A stretch of 64,000 nucleotides of DNA from Halodesulfurarchaeum formicicum (GTDB lineage: Archaea > Halobacteriota > Halobacteria > Halobacteriales > Halobacteriaceae): positions 434,001 to 498,000 of the forward strand of contig NZ_CP016804.1 in assembly GCF_001886955.1 (NCBI RefSeq), written 5' to 3'. How positions within the stretch are numbered: the first letter of the stretch is position 1; each line of letters opens with the position of its first letter. The notes under the pieces are model-generated. The model made no database searches and was not told the origin of the DNA. It was given only the letters and a program-made list of their open reading frames with translations. Both the position numbers and the translations under genes were made by a program. Of the stretch, positions 25,517 through 35,651 are shown one piece after another.

Positions 25517-26446
25517 TTATCGGTCGCGTCCGAGCGTCGGCAGCCGGTCGCCCAGTGCCCGCCCGATCGCCTCCCGCTTGATCAGCCAGAACCCCACCAC
25601 GATGATCGCAAAGCCGATCGCAGTGGCGGCGGACACCGACTCGTCGAGAACCAGCCACCCGGTGAGGGCCGCCCAGATCGGGGCCAGATACGAGACGAGG
25701 TTGATCTCGACGGGGCCCAACCGGTCCAGCAGGTCGAAGTAGATGAGAAACCCGATCGCACTGGCGACCACGGAGAGATAGCCGAGTGCGAGAAACGCCT
25801 CGCCGGACCAGACGACCGATTCGAGGCGTTCGCCCAGGCCCACACTGATCCCGTGGAGCATGATCGCCCCCAGCACCATCGACCAGGCCTCCATCGTCTC
25901 GATCGGGAGGGCGGCGTCGACGGCCGTCGCGAGAACACTCCCCAGCGCGAAACTCACGGCAGCCAGAAACACCAGAAACTCGCCGATACCACTCCCCAAC
26001 AGTGCGGCTGGATCGGGCTGGGCGATGACGACGACCCCCAGGAGCCCGAGGACCAGACCGACCGTGCCTAACCGCGAGAGCGCTCGTCCGGGGAGCAAGA
26101 CGCGGGCGAACCCGGTGGTCAAGATCGGGCTCAGGCTCACGACGACGGCGGCCACCGCACTCGTGGTGTTCAATTCGCCGACGAAGAGGAAGGCGTGATA
26201 CCCCGCGATCATGAAGGCCCCACCGACTAGCACCACGATCCAGCCGGCCCGCGATTCGGGCCGCCACTGGTCGGTGGCCACGATCGCGTAGCCCAGCATC
26301 AGCACGCCCGCGAGGTCATAGCGAAACGCGGCAAAGAGGACCGGCGTCTCCCCAAAGGGGCCGAGCCCGGCCTTGATCGCCATGAACGCCGTGCCCCAGA
26401 TGGCCGACAGGAGAAGCCACGCCAAAGCCTGCCTCGTTTTCGACAC
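25517..26446 (-). CDS. EamA/DMT family transporter
   Basis: 309 residues with about ten hydrophobic helices in two repeats, as in drug/metabolite transporters (RhaT/YdcZ-like). LLLSAIWGTAFMAIKAGLG opens the first repeat, and LSVVASAIGFLIYFDLLDRLGP lies in the second. I chose the GTG at 26446; the longer frame to 26500 would overlap the CBS gene and adds a non-conserved leader. Likely exports a metabolite; the substrate cannot be told from sequence. Confidence 0.82.
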   Translation of the reverse strand: MSKTRQALAWLLLSAIWGTAFMAIKAGLGPFGETPVLFAAFRYDLAGVLMLGYAIVATDQWRPESRAGWIVVLVGGAFMIAGYHAFLFVGELNTTSAVAAVVVSLSPILTTGFARVLLPGRALSRLGTVGLVLGLLGVVVIAQPDPAALLGSGIGEFLVFLAAVSFALGSVLATAVDAALPIETMEAWSMVLGAIMLHGISVGLGERLESVVWSGEAFLALGYLSVVASAIGFLIYFDLLDRLGPVEINLVSYLAPIWAALTGWLVLDESVSAATAIGFAIIVVGFWLIKREAIGRALGDRLPTLGRDR

Positions 26447-26471
26447 GGTCGGTACTACACCCTCGATACTT

Positions 26472-26981
26472 TCAGGGTTCCGACTCCCCGCCGAGCCCAC
26501 CGGTCTGATGGAGATGCGTGAGCACGTCCTGTCGGGTGATGATGCCCTCGACGAAGCCGTCCTGTACCACCGGGACCCGATTGACGTTCGGCTCCGGGCG
26601 GGCCAGGATCTCGATGACCGTCTCGATGTCCTCCTCCGGGCCGACGGTGACGACGTCCTCGGTCATCACCGTGCTGATCGGGTCCCCGGCATGGCGAGCC
26701 AGGTCGATCTCCAGGTCCAGATCGCCGAAAGAGGCCTCGATGGCGTAATCGACCGGCTCCAGGAAGGGCGGTAGCCCCACCGGAATCCAGAACGTGCGAT
26801 CGCTTGGCTCGAAGATGTTCACGAGGTCCCGCTGGGTCACGATTCCGACCAGCCGACCGTCGTCGTCCACGACGGGAAAGCCGTTGAACGGCCGCTGGGA
26901 CATCTTCTTGAGTACCTCGCCGACGGAATCGTCGTGCTGGACGGTCTCGACGTCGGCCGTCATCAACTCGTGAGCCTGCAT
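26472..26981 (-). CDS. Two-CBS-domain protein
   Basis: 169 residues from the ATG at 26981 (MQAHELMTADVETVQ). Two CBS motifs make a Bateman pair: FNGFPVVDDDGRLVGIVTQRDLV and VNRVPVVQDGFVEGIITRQDVL. These bind adenine nucleotides in known members. No attached catalytic domain is present, so it is likely an energy-state regulator of an unknown partner. It is divergent from the RNase H gene. Confidence 0.85.
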   Translation of the reverse strand: MQAHELMTADVETVQHDDSVGEVLKKMSQRPFNGFPVVDDDGRLVGIVTQRDLVNIFEPSDRTFWIPVGLPPFLEPVDYAIEASFGDLDLEIDLARHAGDPISTVMTEDVVTVGPEEDIETVIEILARPEPNVNRVPVVQDGFVEGIITRQDVLTHLHQTGGLGGESEP

Positions 26982-27053
26982 ACACCCGACATCGTGGCCG
27001 GGGACTATCAGTTTTGGCGAGCGGTTTATGTAATCGGGCCCACAAGCGAGCAT

Positions 27054-27668
27054 ATGGCCTCCATGGGCCGGCCACGACTGCGTGACCTTTTCGACGAGTC
27101 ACCGACGCCGCACATCGCCCACCCGCCACACACTCACCGACGTGACTATTATGTCGCAACGGACGGCTCTTTCGAGTCGACCGGCGCCGGGCTGGGTGTG
27201 ATCATCGAGACCGCGAGCGGCAAGCGGGTCGCCAGGCTCGCCATTCCCGACGGGGCTCCCGACAACAACGTCGCCGAGTATCGGGCGCTTCATCTCGGGC
27301 TCGACGCACTTGCAGCCCGGGCCCCGGAATCGGCTGCCGTCGGCGTCCTCGTCGATCACGACGACCTGGCGAGCAACGTCAACGCCGCCGTGCTGGCCGG
27401 TCGGGACCGAGAGTTTCGGACCGTGGCCGGCCTGAGCCACCCGCCGGGAACGGCCCACCACTGGCGTGGCATTCGGGCCCGGATCGCCGGCTTCGAGACG
27501 GTCCGAGCCGCGGCCGTCGCGAGCGGGCAGAACCCGGCCCATCCGCTGGCGAACGCGCCAGAGGAGTACGCACACGTCAACCGGAATACTGCCAGCGGGC
27601 GGCCCACACGGCAGTCCACCGAGCAGGTTCCCCCTCCCTCACGAGCGGATCGACACGCCGGGGACTGA
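27054..27668 (+). CDS. rnhA: Ribonuclease HI
   Basis: 204 residues from the ATG at 27054, preceded by TTTATG at 27025-27030 (leaderless). After a ~45-residue basic/His-rich N-terminal extension comes the RNase H fold with acidic residues in YYVATDGSFESTG, NNVAEYRALHLGLDAL and VLVDHDDLASNVN. It resembles the characterised Halobacterium RNase HI, which also has an N-terminal extension. Role: removes RNA from RNA-DNA hybrids. The longer frame upstream overlaps the CBS promoter and is unlikely. Confidence 0.82.
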   Translation: MASMGRPRLRDLFDESPTPHIAHPPHTHRRDYYVATDGSFESTGAGLGVIIETASGKRVARLAIPDGAPDNNVAEYRALHLGLDALAARAPESAAVGVLVDHDDLASNVNAAVLAGRDREFRTVAGLSHPPGTAHHWRGIRARIAGFETVRAAAVASGQNPAHPLANAPEEYAHVNRNTASGRPTRQSTEQVPPPSRADRHAGD

Positions 27669-27669
27669 T

Positions 27670-29946
27670 TCAGCGAGTGCTCGTCGAGGGACCGTTCTGC
27701 GCGTCGACCACCGCCACGGCCGCGAGGTTCACGATGTCATCGACCGAGTCCCCGCGCTGGAGGACGTGTACCGGCTTGTCCATCCCGACGAGCATTGGAC
27801 CAATGGCTTCGGCCTCGCCCAGTCGCTGGAGGAGTTTGTAACCGATGTTCCCCGCTTCGAGGGTCGGAAAGACCAGGACGTTCGCCGGTTTTTCGAGGGC
27901 CGAAAAGTCGTAGGTTCCCGACAGCATGTCCTCGACGAGCGCGGTGTCGGCCTGCATCTCCCCGTCGACCGGGAAGTCGATGTCGGCCCGCTCGCGCAGT
28001 CGCGTCGCGGCCTCGCGGGGCACCTGGGTGGCCGCGTCGTCCACGCTGCCGAAGTCGGAATAGGAGAGCAGCGCCACCCGTGGCTCGACGTTGAATTCTC
28101 TGGCCAGCGCGGCGGTGTGTTCGGCCACCTCCTCCAGACACGCGGCCGAGGGATCGCGGTTGACCGTCGCGTCGGCCACGAACACCACCCGGTTCTGGAA
28201 GGTGAGCATGTAGACCCCGGCCGCGAAATCCGCCTCCGGGGCCGTACCGATCACCTGGAGGGGCGGCCGGAGCGCGGAGGGATAGTGGTAGGTCAGCCCG
28301 GTGAGCATGGCATCGACCTCCCCTCGCTCGACGAGCACGCTCGCCAGGTAGTTCGGGTCCCGTCTGACGAGTTCCTGGGCCTCGTTGCGGGTCATCCCCT
28401 TTCGCTGTCGGTGTTCGTAGAGGAACGTTGCCTGATCGGAGAGGTCCGCCTGCTGGGGGTCCAGAATCTCGGGCTCGTACTCGATGCCTAGCTCGTCGAT
28501 CTGGCGGTCGATCGCCGTCGTCTCCCCGATGAGCACTGGCTCGGCGATGCCCGCATCGGCCATCTGGTTGGCCGCTCTGATCGTCTTCTCGTCCCCGCCC
28601 TCCGCGAGGGCGATCCGCTTCGGGTCGGCCATGGCCTTGTTGTAGATGATCCGCATCATCTCGCGGGACTTGCCCAGCCGGGCTTCGAGTGACTCGCGAT
28701 ACGCGTCGAGATCAGTGATCTCCCGACGGGCCACCTCCGTCTCCATGGCCGCCTCGGCCACGGCGGGTGCGACCCGGAGGAGGACTCGTGGGTCAAGCGG
28801 TTTCGGAATCACGTATTCGGGGCCGAACTGGAGCGGCTGGTCGCCGTAGGCCTGGACGACCTCGTCAGGGACGTCCTCCCGGGCGAGGGTCGCCAGTGCC
28901 TCGGCGGCAGCCACTTTCATCGCCTCGTTGATCTGGGTCGCGCGCACGTCCAGCGCCCCCCGGAAGATGAAGGGGAACCCGAGGACGTTGTTGATCTGGT
29001 TCGGGAAGTCCGATCGGCCGGTGGCCGCGATCACCGTGTCCTCGCGGGCCGTCTTGGCGTCCTCGTAGCCGATTTCGGGGTCGGGATTCGCCATGGCGAA
29101 GACCATCGGGTTCGGGGCCATCGATCGGACCATCTCCGGGGAGACGATCCCGCCGACCGAGAGGCCGACGAAGACATCAGCTCCCGCCATGGCGTCTGCG
29201 AGGTCGCCCGCGGGCCGGTCCTGCGCAAACGCGGCCTTGTACTCGTTTACGTCCCCAGCGTCGACGCGCTCCTGGGTGATGATGCCCGTCGAGTCACACA
29301 TGGTGACGTTCTCGCGTGGGACCCCCAGTGCCGTGTAAAAGCGGGCGGTCGCGATGGCACTCGCTCCGGCTCCGGAGATCACTACCTCGAGGGCGTCCAG
29401 CTCTTTGTCCAGAATTTCGGCCCCGTTCAGGAGGCCCGCCCCGGTGATGATCGCCGTCCCGTGCTGGTCGTCGTGAAAAACAGGGATGTCCATCTGCTCA
29501 CGGAGCCGCTCCTCGATCTCGAAGCAGTCTGGGGCCTTGATGTCCTCCAGGTTGATGCCACCGAAGGTCGGCTCCATCGCGAGGACCGTCTGAACCAGGG
29601 TGTCCGGATCGTCGAGATCGAGTTCCACGTCGAAGACGTCGATGTCCGCAAAGCGCTTGAAGAGCACCCCTTTCCCCTCCATGACTGGTTTGGCCGCGTC
29701 GGCCCCGATGTCCCCCAGCCCGAGTACTGCACTGCCGTTCGAGATGACCCCCACCAGGTTGCTCTTGGCGGTGTAGGTGTAGGCGTCGGTCGGGTCGGCC
29801 GCGATCTCCTCGCAGGGGGCGGCCACTCCTGGCGAGTATGCCAGGCTCAGATCTCGCTGGGTGTTCGTCGGCTTCGTCGTCGCTATCGAGATTTTCCCCG
29901 GCGGGTCCCGGGCGTGATACTCCAAAGCGTCCTCGTCGAGTCCCAT
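27670..29946 (-). CDS. maeB: Malic enzyme fused to phosphotransacetylase-like domain
   Basis: 758 residues, the usual length of MaeB-type malic enzymes. Residues 1-~420 hold the malic enzyme ([25 protein letters not shown], and the NAD(P) fold [12 protein letters not shown]). Residues ~430-758 are phosphate acetyl/butyryltransferase-like ([35 protein letters not shown]), regulatory in studied enzymes. It decarboxylates malate to pyruvate with NADP or NAD. I prefer the ATG at 29946 ([14 protein letters not shown]) over the longer frame. The stop lies a base from that of rnhA (convergent). Confidence 0.92.
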   Translation of the reverse strand: MGLDEDALEYHARDPPGKISIATTKPTNTQRDLSLAYSPGVAAPCEEIAADPTDAYTYTAKSNLVGVISNGSAVLGLGDIGADAAKPVMEGKGVLFKRFADIDVFDVELDLDDPDTLVQTVLAMEPTFGGINLEDIKAPDCFEIEERLREQMDIPVFHDDQHGTAIITGAGLLNGAEILDKELDALEVVISGAGASAIATARFYTALGVPRENVTMCDSTGIITQERVDAGDVNEYKAAFAQDRPAGDLADAMAGADVFVGLSVGGIVSPEMVRSMAPNPMVFAMANPDPEIGYEDAKTAREDTVIAATGRSDFPNQINNVLGFPFIFRGALDVRATQINEAMKVAAAEALATLAREDVPDEVVQAYGDQPLQFGPEYVIPKPLDPRVLLRVAPAVAEAAMETEVARREITDLDAYRESLEARLGKSREMMRIIYNKAMADPKRIALAEGGDEKTIRAANQMADAGIAEPVLIGETTAIDRQIDELGIEYEPEILDPQQADLSDQATFLYEHRQRKGMTRNEAQELVRRDPNYLASVLVERGEVDAMLTGLTYHYPSALRPPLQVIGTAPEADFAAGVYMLTFQNRVVFVADATVNRDPSAACLEEVAEHTAALAREFNVEPRVALLSYSDFGSVDDAATQVPREAATRLRERADIDFPVDGEMQADTALVEDMLSGTYDFSALEKPANVLVFPTLEAGNIGYKLLQRLGEAEAIGPMLVGMDKPVHVLQRGDSVDDIVNLAAVAVVDAQNGPSTSTR

Positions 29947-30005
29947 GTGCTCCCAACCCGGCCCCGGCAGCAAAAGTCTACCCGCTCAGCGGCGGTCGAT
30001 CCCGA

Positions 30006-31448
30006 TCAAAAGAAGTCGTCCAGGCCGGACTGAGAGTCCTCCTCTTCCTCTTCGTCTTCCGCAGCCGACTCGGATTCGCTCGGTTCCTCGGCCCCTTGTG
30101 CTGGCTCCGTTTCGATCCCTTCGGACTGGGACCCGTGGCTCCCCGCAAAGGCCCCACCCGAATGCTCGACGGCGGCTTCCTCCCGGAGCGAGCGAGCGTC
30201 CTCGACGATCGACTGGACCTTGTTGGTGTCCTCGCCGCTCCCCGTGACGAAGGCGACGTGTGACTCGTCTAGCTCGTAGGCTGCGGCCATGGCGACGGTC
30301 AGTTCCCGGTTCTTGCAGTGATGGGTCATCGCCGCGAGATAGGGGAGGACCGCTCGCCGGGCCGTCCCCATGCTCAACCCGGCGACTTCCGCGATCTTTC
30401 GGGCCACGTAGTCGCGGGTCTCCCGCGTGCCCCGCGAGCGACCGAGCTTCGACCAGTAACTCGGCGGGCCGTAGCGTGTCCAGCCGCCTTTCGTCCCCTC
30501 CCGGGCGGCGGCCACCCCTGCGACGGCGTTGTCGCTCACGTACCGCCAGTAGCTGTAGTCCTGGGTTGCCCGAACCCGACCCAGCCATCGGTCGCCGGTC
30601 GCGAGCGCGTCGTAGGCCCGGGCCAGTTCTGCCCCCTCGTAATCCTTGGGCATGTTGTCCTCGATCCAGTGGATCAGGTCGTCGGGGGTCTCGTCCACGT
30701 CGTAGCCGGTCTTGAGCGCCGTTTCGGCATCGCCTTCCTTGAGGACGACATCGAGGAACGGGAAGATATCCGCCGTCGAGTCCCGATCGCCCGTGACCAC
30801 GTCTTCGGCCGTGAGGAGCTGATTCTCCTCGGCTAAAGCCTGCAGGTCGTTGATGGCCGAGCGCAGGTCCCCATCGTTCTTCTCCGCGATGGCCTCCAGG
30901 GCTGTGTCCTCGTAGGTCACGTCCTCACGACGGCAGATGTCACGCAGCACGGGCAGGATCGAGCGCTTCGAGACGTCCCGAAACTCGATGTCCCGGCAGG
31001 CGTTTCGTAGGCCCCGGGACATGTCGTAGAACTCGTTTGCGATGAGCACGACCGGCTGGGTGGCGTCTTTGACCAGTCGTGTGATCGCTCCCGTTCCGCC
31101 CCGGTCGACGGTCCCATGGAGGTTGTCGGCCTCGTCGAGGATGATGAGTTTGCGACCACCCGTGCCGCCCCCGAGCGTGCCGGTGCGGGCGGCTTCCCCG
31201 GCCACGTGGTCGATGATGTCCCCAGTTCGCTGGTCGCTCGCGTTGAGCTCGACGGCGTCCCAGCCCTTGTCCGCGGCCAGCGCGTGGGCTGCGGAGGTCT
31301 TGCCGATGCCCGGTGAGCCATGCAGGATGACCGCCTCGCGGTGGTCCGGCCAGGTGTCGGCCCACTCCTCGAACTCGTCGCGGGCCGAGTCGTTCCCGCG
31401 GACCTCGCCGAGGGTCGTCGGCCGATACCGTTCGGTCCAATCCGCCAT
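30006..31448 (-). CDS. rfcL: Replication factor C large subunit
   Basis: 480-residue AAA+ clamp-loader subunit that, with RFC small, loads the PCNA ring. Walker A is HGSPGIGKTSAAH, Walker B LIILDEADN. The RFC box lies at the N-terminus (ADWTERYRPTTLGEVRGN). An acidic linker leads to a C-terminal PIP-like motif (QSGLDDFF) that binds PCNA. No intein is present. A GATAAAC box at about 31471-31479 fits a leaderless ATG at 31448. Confidence 0.95.
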   Translation of the reverse strand: MADWTERYRPTTLGEVRGNDSARDEFEEWADTWPDHREAVILHGSPGIGKTSAAHALAADKGWDAVELNASDQRTGDIIDHVAGEAARTGTLGGGTGGRKLIILDEADNLHGTVDRGGTGAITRLVKDATQPVVLIANEFYDMSRGLRNACRDIEFRDVSKRSILPVLRDICRREDVTYEDTALEAIAEKNDGDLRSAINDLQALAEENQLLTAEDVVTGDRDSTADIFPFLDVVLKEGDAETALKTGYDVDETPDDLIHWIEDNMPKDYEGAELARAYDALATGDRWLGRVRATQDYSYWRYVSDNAVAGVAAAREGTKGGWTRYGPPSYWSKLGRSRGTRETRDYVARKIAEVAGLSMGTARRAVLPYLAAMTHHCKNRELTVAMAAAYELDESHVAFVTGSGEDTNKVQSIVEDARSLREEAAVEHSGGAFAGSHGSQSEGIETEPAQGAEEPSESESAAEDEEEEEDSQSGLDDFF

Positions 31449-31473
31449 TATTTCTTATTGCTGGGTCCCGCGT

Positions 31474-32025
31474 TTATCGGTTCCGGGTCGATTCCCCACC
31501 AGGTGGGTGCCGGCCCTCTCCCGCGGCCTCACGGCTTTTCGGAGACAACTCCCGTGCCATCATTTCGCCCCAGTGCTCGAAGCCGTAGTTTTCGTAGAGT
31601 GAGTGGGCCCGCTCGTTCGACTGGTCGACGTCGAGCAGGAATCGATCGAGCGGGAGGGCTTGTGACTGGGCGACCGCGATGGCCGCGGCCATCAACTCGT
31701 CGGCGACGTCGGTCCCGCGATGGGCTGGTTCGACGTAAATCTCGTTCAGCACTGCCCCGTCCCAGATGTGTGCCATCGTCTCGGGGAGGACGAAGACATA
31801 GCCCACCACGTCCCCCTCGCGCTCGGTCACCTGGACGGCCCGGGATTCCTCCTCCATACACCGATCAACCCAGTCGAGGTAGCTCCGCCGGTACTCGGCA
31901 TCGAGTTTCGCCTGATACCGCTCGGCTTTCGACCCGTCTCCCGTTCCCGAGCCGAGCCCGAGTTCGAAGCCGCGCTTGAGTTCCCAGAGGGCGTCGGCGT
32001 CGTCCGGTCGGTACGCTCTCGCCAT
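31474..32025 (-). CDS. GNAT family N-acetyltransferase
   Basis: 183 residues from the ATG at 32025 (MARAYRPDDADALWELKRG). The acetyl-CoA site is in LNEIYVEPAHRGTDVADELM, followed by ERAHSLYENYGFEHWGEMM. The acceptor is unknown. The open frame extends to 32205 but overlaps the divergent regulator gene and is not GNAT-like there. It lies 25 bases upstream of rfcL on the same strand. Confidence 0.82.
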   Translation of the reverse strand: MARAYRPDDADALWELKRGFELGLGSGTGDGSKAERYQAKLDAEYRRSYLDWVDRCMEEESRAVQVTEREGDVVGYVFVLPETMAHIWDGAVLNEIYVEPAHRGTDVADELMAAAIAVAQSQALPLDRFLLDVDQSNERAHSLYENYGFEHWGEMMARELSPKSREAAGEGRHPPGGESTRNR

Positions 32026-32122
32026 AGCCACACTCGACCGGCCACCCAGGTGAGGGTACCGCTTCGCTCGGAGTTCGGCACCTGTCGATACCCTTTTCGG
32101 CAACGGCTCGCAACCGGAGTTC

Positions 32123-32827
32123 ATGGACGACCCGCGGACGGGCCTCGCAGAGCGAATCGCGGGCGAGGTGACACTCAGCGACGAACCGGGCGAAACCCTT
32201 CGCAAGTGGCGAACCGACTTCGAGGTCTCCCAGACCGATCTGGCTCGCGAGCTCGAGGTCTCTCCCTCCGTCGTCTCCGATTACGAGAGCGGGCGCCGGG
32301 CCAGCCCCGGCGCAGATCTGGTGGCCCGGTTCGTTCGGGCGCTTTTGGCTATCGACGAGCGCCGCGGGGGCGAACACGCCCGCCAGTTCGCCCGGGTCCT
32401 CTCTGCCGGCTTCGACAGCGATGTGGTACTGGACCTGCGCGAGTACTCGCGCTCGGTCCCGCTCGCCCAGTTTTACGACCACATTGGGGCCACGGAAGTC
32501 GCCGCGGGCGATCGCTCCGCGATCAGCGGGCACACCGTCATCGACAGCATCCGGGCGATCGCCGAGCTCCCTTCCGAGGAGTTCTACCGGCTCTATGGCC
32601 AGTCGACGAACCGCGTCCTGGGATTTACGAACGTCACCCGGGGGGAATCGCCGCTGGTGGCACTGCGCGTTGTCAATCCGAAACCGAACGCGGTGCTCCT
32701 GTGTGGGATCGAAGAATCGGACCTCTGGGAACACGCCCCCGATCTGGCGCGACGGGACGGCGTCTCGCTCGCTGTCACGCCACTCGAACCCGAGACACTC
32801 CGGGCCCGCCTTCGCGAGTTTCCCTGA
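32123..32827 (+). CDS. XRE-type HTH regulator with C-terminal ligand-like domain
   Basis: 234 residues. A Cro/CI HTH occupies about residues 25-85 (FEVSQTDLARELEVSPSVVSDYESGRR). The remaining ~140 residues form a conserved archaeal domain of unknown role (HTVIDSIRAIAELPSEEFYRLYG, NRVLGFTNVTRGESPLVALRVV). It is convergent with the HMG-CoA synthase gene without any gap, a placement I recall for archaeal relatives, so a link to isoprenoid control is possible but unproven. Confidence 0.78.
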   Translation: MDDPRTGLAERIAGEVTLSDEPGETLRKWRTDFEVSQTDLARELEVSPSVVSDYESGRRASPGADLVARFVRALLAIDERRGGEHARQFARVLSAGFDSDVVLDLREYSRSVPLAQFYDHIGATEVAAGDRSAISGHTVIDSIRAIAELPSEEFYRLYGQSTNRVLGFTNVTRGESPLVALRVVNPKPNAVLLCGIEESDLWEHAPDLARRDGVSLAVTPLEPETLRARLREFP

Positions 32828-34165
32828 TCACTCGATGAACGTGTACTGGCGCTCGTTCATCGGGCCCCAGCCGTCGAAGACGAACTCGCCCTCGGGGGCC
32901 GTGAAGGGTTCGAGGGTCTTCTCCTTCGCGTGGTTGTGCTGGTCGTGGACCCGCTCGTACTCCTCGAAGGTGATCGGGTGGCGGGCGGCGAGCAGCTCGT
33001 CGACGCTGTCGCCGTCGATCTCGGATTCCCAGCCCTCGACGACTCGCTCCTCGTGGATCTCGGCCTGAGCCCCGCTGCCGTAGGACCCGACGAGCAGGGT
33101 CTCCCCCGCGAGGTCGATGCCCTCCCGCTTCGCGTAGATCAACGCGCTCAGACGGGCGAGGTGCACCGAACTCGTATACCAGTTCCCGACTCGGCTGGAG
33201 ATGTCCAGCGTGGGTTCGATGGTTCGCTCGTACCACTCGCGGTAGGCCTCGGTCTCCGAGAGGGCGTCCATGTAGGCCTGGATGTCCTCGGAGAAAGCTT
33301 CATCGTCCTCGTACTCCTCGGGCCGTGGCTGGCGTCCGATCTCGGCGGCCAGCTCGTCTTCGATGTCGGTATCCCGGATCATGTGCCGGTAGCCGAGCAC
33401 CGCGGCCTTTCGGACCATGTTCGGGAACGGCGTGTGGAAGGGAATGAATCGGTAGTCCTCGGGGTGGCTCTTCCCCGTCACGGACTCGAAGTCCTCCAGC
33501 GCCTCCCGCATCCGGGCGAGATAGACCTGCATGGAGCGCTTGCCGTCCACACTGGGGAACTGCTGGTTGGGCTTGAGGAAGTCAGTCTCGTCGACCGAGC
33601 CAAAGCCCTGCTCCATCGAGAGTTCGACGATCGACGGGTCTTCGGTGACGTACATCGCGACCGCGCCGGCCCCCTGGGTGGCCTCGCCGGGGTCGCCCCG
33701 TTCGTAGAGTGCGGTGTCAGTGGCGATGACGATGGCTCCGCGGCCCCGATTCCGCCCGGCGGCGATCCAGTTCATCGCGTCGTTGAGCGCCTGTGTGCCG
33801 GAGATGCAGGCGAACTTCCGCTCGCCCTTGTTCGCGTGGCGGAACTCCCCGTCGAGGACCCGCTCCAGCGCGCCGGCGACGTAGGTCGAGACCGGCTTTG
33901 ACTTGTCGAAGGCGCTCTCGGTGGCGACGTCGATCCGGCCGACGTCGGCGGGATCGATGTCCTTGCGTTCGATCAGTCGATAGGCCGCGTTCGCGGCCAT
34001 GGTGACGATGTCCTCGTAGGCATCCGGGAAGGAACTCTGGAAGAGGCCCAGCCCCTTGGTGTACTTCTCCGGGTCGTCGTCCATCACGGGTGCAAACTCC
34101 TCGGGGAGGTCCAGACTGAGTTTCCCCGACCAGATCTCGATGCCGTCGATGCCGACTGCAGTCAT
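32828..34165 (-). CDS. hmgB: Hydroxymethylglutaryl-CoA synthase
   Basis: 445-residue thiolase-fold enzyme that condenses acetyl-CoA and acetoacetyl-CoA to HMG-CoA, the committed mevalonate-pathway step for archaeal lipids. Catalytic Glu (VATESAFDKSKP), Cys (KFACISGTQALNDAMNWI) and His (FIPFHTPFPNMVRKA) are visible. GSYGSGAQAEI is the late conserved loop. A CATAAG-type box about 27 bases upstream on the minus strand fits a leaderless start. Confidence 0.94.
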   Translation of the reverse strand: MTAVGIDGIEIWSGKLSLDLPEEFAPVMDDDPEKYTKGLGLFQSSFPDAYEDIVTMAANAAYRLIERKDIDPADVGRIDVATESAFDKSKPVSTYVAGALERVLDGEFRHANKGERKFACISGTQALNDAMNWIAAGRNRGRGAIVIATDTALYERGDPGEATQGAGAVAMYVTEDPSIVELSMEQGFGSVDETDFLKPNQQFPSVDGKRSMQVYLARMREALEDFESVTGKSHPEDYRFIPFHTPFPNMVRKAAVLGYRHMIRDTDIEDELAAEIGRQPRPEEYEDDEAFSEDIQAYMDALSETEAYREWYERTIEPTLDISSRVGNWYTSSVHLARLSALIYAKREGIDLAGETLLVGSYGSGAQAEIHEERVVEGWESEIDGDSVDELLAARHPITFEEYERVHDQHNHAKEKTLEPFTAPEGEFVFDGWGPMNERQYTFIE

Positions 34166-34261
34166 GGGTTGGCGGCGATACTTCGGGATGGCTTATGGTA
34201 CTGTCGATAGGGAGTTCGACGATTGTTGAATATCGGTATTAGAGAAAAACGCCCACCAAAA

Positions 34262-34300
34262 TTTGTAGCCCACCTTCTGGCAGAAGTTATTGCCTACAAA
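34262..34300 (-). terminator. Hairpin terminator after the pilin-like gene
   Basis: TTTGTAG (34262-34268) pairs with CTACAAA (34294-34300), enclosing a CTTCTG/CAGAAG palindrome. On the minus strand it follows the pilin-like stop by about 25 bases and is followed by TTTTGG and a TTTTT run. It would end that message. Confidence 0.45.
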
Positions 34301-34325
34301 TAGCCGGCTAATTTCCTCATCAATT

Positions 34326-35573
34326 TTATTTTGGAATGTCAATAGTAAATTGTTGGTCACTGCCGTCGGCGAAGTACAATGTTAAAGTCACACTTTCTCC
34401 TTTCATGTTTCCCTTGGCCTCGAACTCCCCAAGCGTAAACGTCTCGGTGGCCCCATCAGTAATAGTTGCACTTTCATCTAATGAATAAGATGGCCCTCCG
34501 ATTGAGATGGGCGTATTCAAATTACCACCTGCTCCCTCAAACTCATATCCGTCACCGTTGTCAATGGAATCGGCGTTTGCAGTAGTGCTGTCGACAGAGA
34601 TTTGGGTGATAGTGGCTGGAGAATCGCCGTTGTTTCTGAGGCTAAATTCGATCGTCTTCTGACCGTCGCCAATCGTTGTATCCCCGGTATTTGTGAGATA
34701 GGTTGTTTGATCGCCTTGGGAAGGTGGCGTCGTTGCACCAGTTCCCACGTTCTCCTTCACACCACCTGCTTCAGGCTCCTCCTGAATCCCCACGGTGTTG
34801 ATCTTCAAATTATCCTTCTCGACCGTCAGATTCAGCGCGTGAACGCCTGATTCGTACCAATCGGGCGTCACCGTTGGGTCGACCGTCACGTCATCGTCGA
34901 AGGCGTCATTCCAGTACGTGTCCCCCGAGAGTTGTGTGGGAATCGCGATCTCCAGTTCGCCTGTCAACGCAGAGAGATCGCCCGCCTGGGTAGGGTAGAG
35001 TTCGACGGTCACACGACCTGTGCCACTCCGCCGGAAGTCGTTCTGGAGGGCCGTGATCCGGACGGTGTTGTCGTCGGTGACGAGGTTCTGCTCTTCGATA
35101 ATGACGATTCCGCCCCGCTGGCTCTCATCGAGGTACAACACCGAGTTCTCGTACCAGGTCGGTCCCGACTGGAACTCGTGGTACCCCGGCTGGTACTCCA
35201 GGAAGCGAGTCGGAATTCGCTCGGTCGTCCCCGTCTCGTCCGTGATCGTGATGTTGTAGGCCTCACTGGTCTGCAGTGTGCCCGAGGCCGGTGGTGGGTT
35301 TACCGCGAGTACGCGTGGCGGATACGCGGTCCCGAGTTTCACCGTCGGGAACTGTGAGACGTCGTTCTGGCCCGCCGTCGAGATCGCGCTCCGAAGGTCC
35401 ACCAGGTCGTTTCGAACGTCCTCGAAGTGCTGGTACTCGATCTGCTCGTTCTCCGCCGGCACGACCTGGGCCTGATTGACCGACAGCAGAATCATCAAAA
35501 TCGCGAAGATGAAGATGAACCCGATGACTGCTGAAACGCCCCGGTCGTCGCCGAAATCGAGCCCATCGCGCAT
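34326..35573 (-). CDS. Large type IV pilin-like secreted protein
   Basis: 415 residues from the ATG at 35573. The N-terminus is a class III signal (FGDDRG-VSAVIGFIFIFAILMILL), where a PibD-type peptidase would cut after DDRG, leaving a single hydrophobic helix for assembly. The rest is beta-rich, Thr/Asp/Gly-rich and extracellular (for example ITITDETGTTERIPTRFLEY). It is far longer than a normal pilin or archaellin and has no pilus assembly genes nearby. Likely a minor pilin, adhesin or surface-anchored protein (DUF7289-like, from memory). Its 3' end is notably AT-rich compared with its neighbours. Confidence 0.75.
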   Translation of the reverse strand: MRDGLDFGDDRGVSAVIGFIFIFAILMILLSVNQAQVVPAENEQIEYQHFEDVRNDLVDLRSAISTAGQNDVSQFPTVKLGTAYPPRVLAVNPPPASGTLQTSEAYNITITDETGTTERIPTRFLEYQPGYHEFQSGPTWYENSVLYLDESQRGGIVIIEEQNLVTDDNTVRITALQNDFRRSGTGRVTVELYPTQAGDLSALTGELEIAIPTQLSGDTYWNDAFDDDVTVDPTVTPDWYESGVHALNLTVEKDNLKINTVGIQEEPEAGGVKENVGTGATTPPSQGDQTTYLTNTGDTTIGDGQKTIEFSLRNNGDSPATITQISVDSTTANADSIDNGDGYEFEGAGGNLNTPISIGGPSYSLDESATITDGATETFTLGEFEAKGNMKGESVTLTLYFADGSDQQFTIDIPK

Positions 35574-35651
35574 TGGTTGGCCGAACAAAGGGCCCCCGCG
35601 TATTTAGATGTACGTCAGCACAACCCGATTCGCCCGTGCCCCGCGACGGGC

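Noticed and set aside
25293-26267. Arg/Gly-rich minus-strand frame overlapping the EamA gene
   Set aside because: Out-of-frame shadow of the transporter, which has the helices and family motifs.
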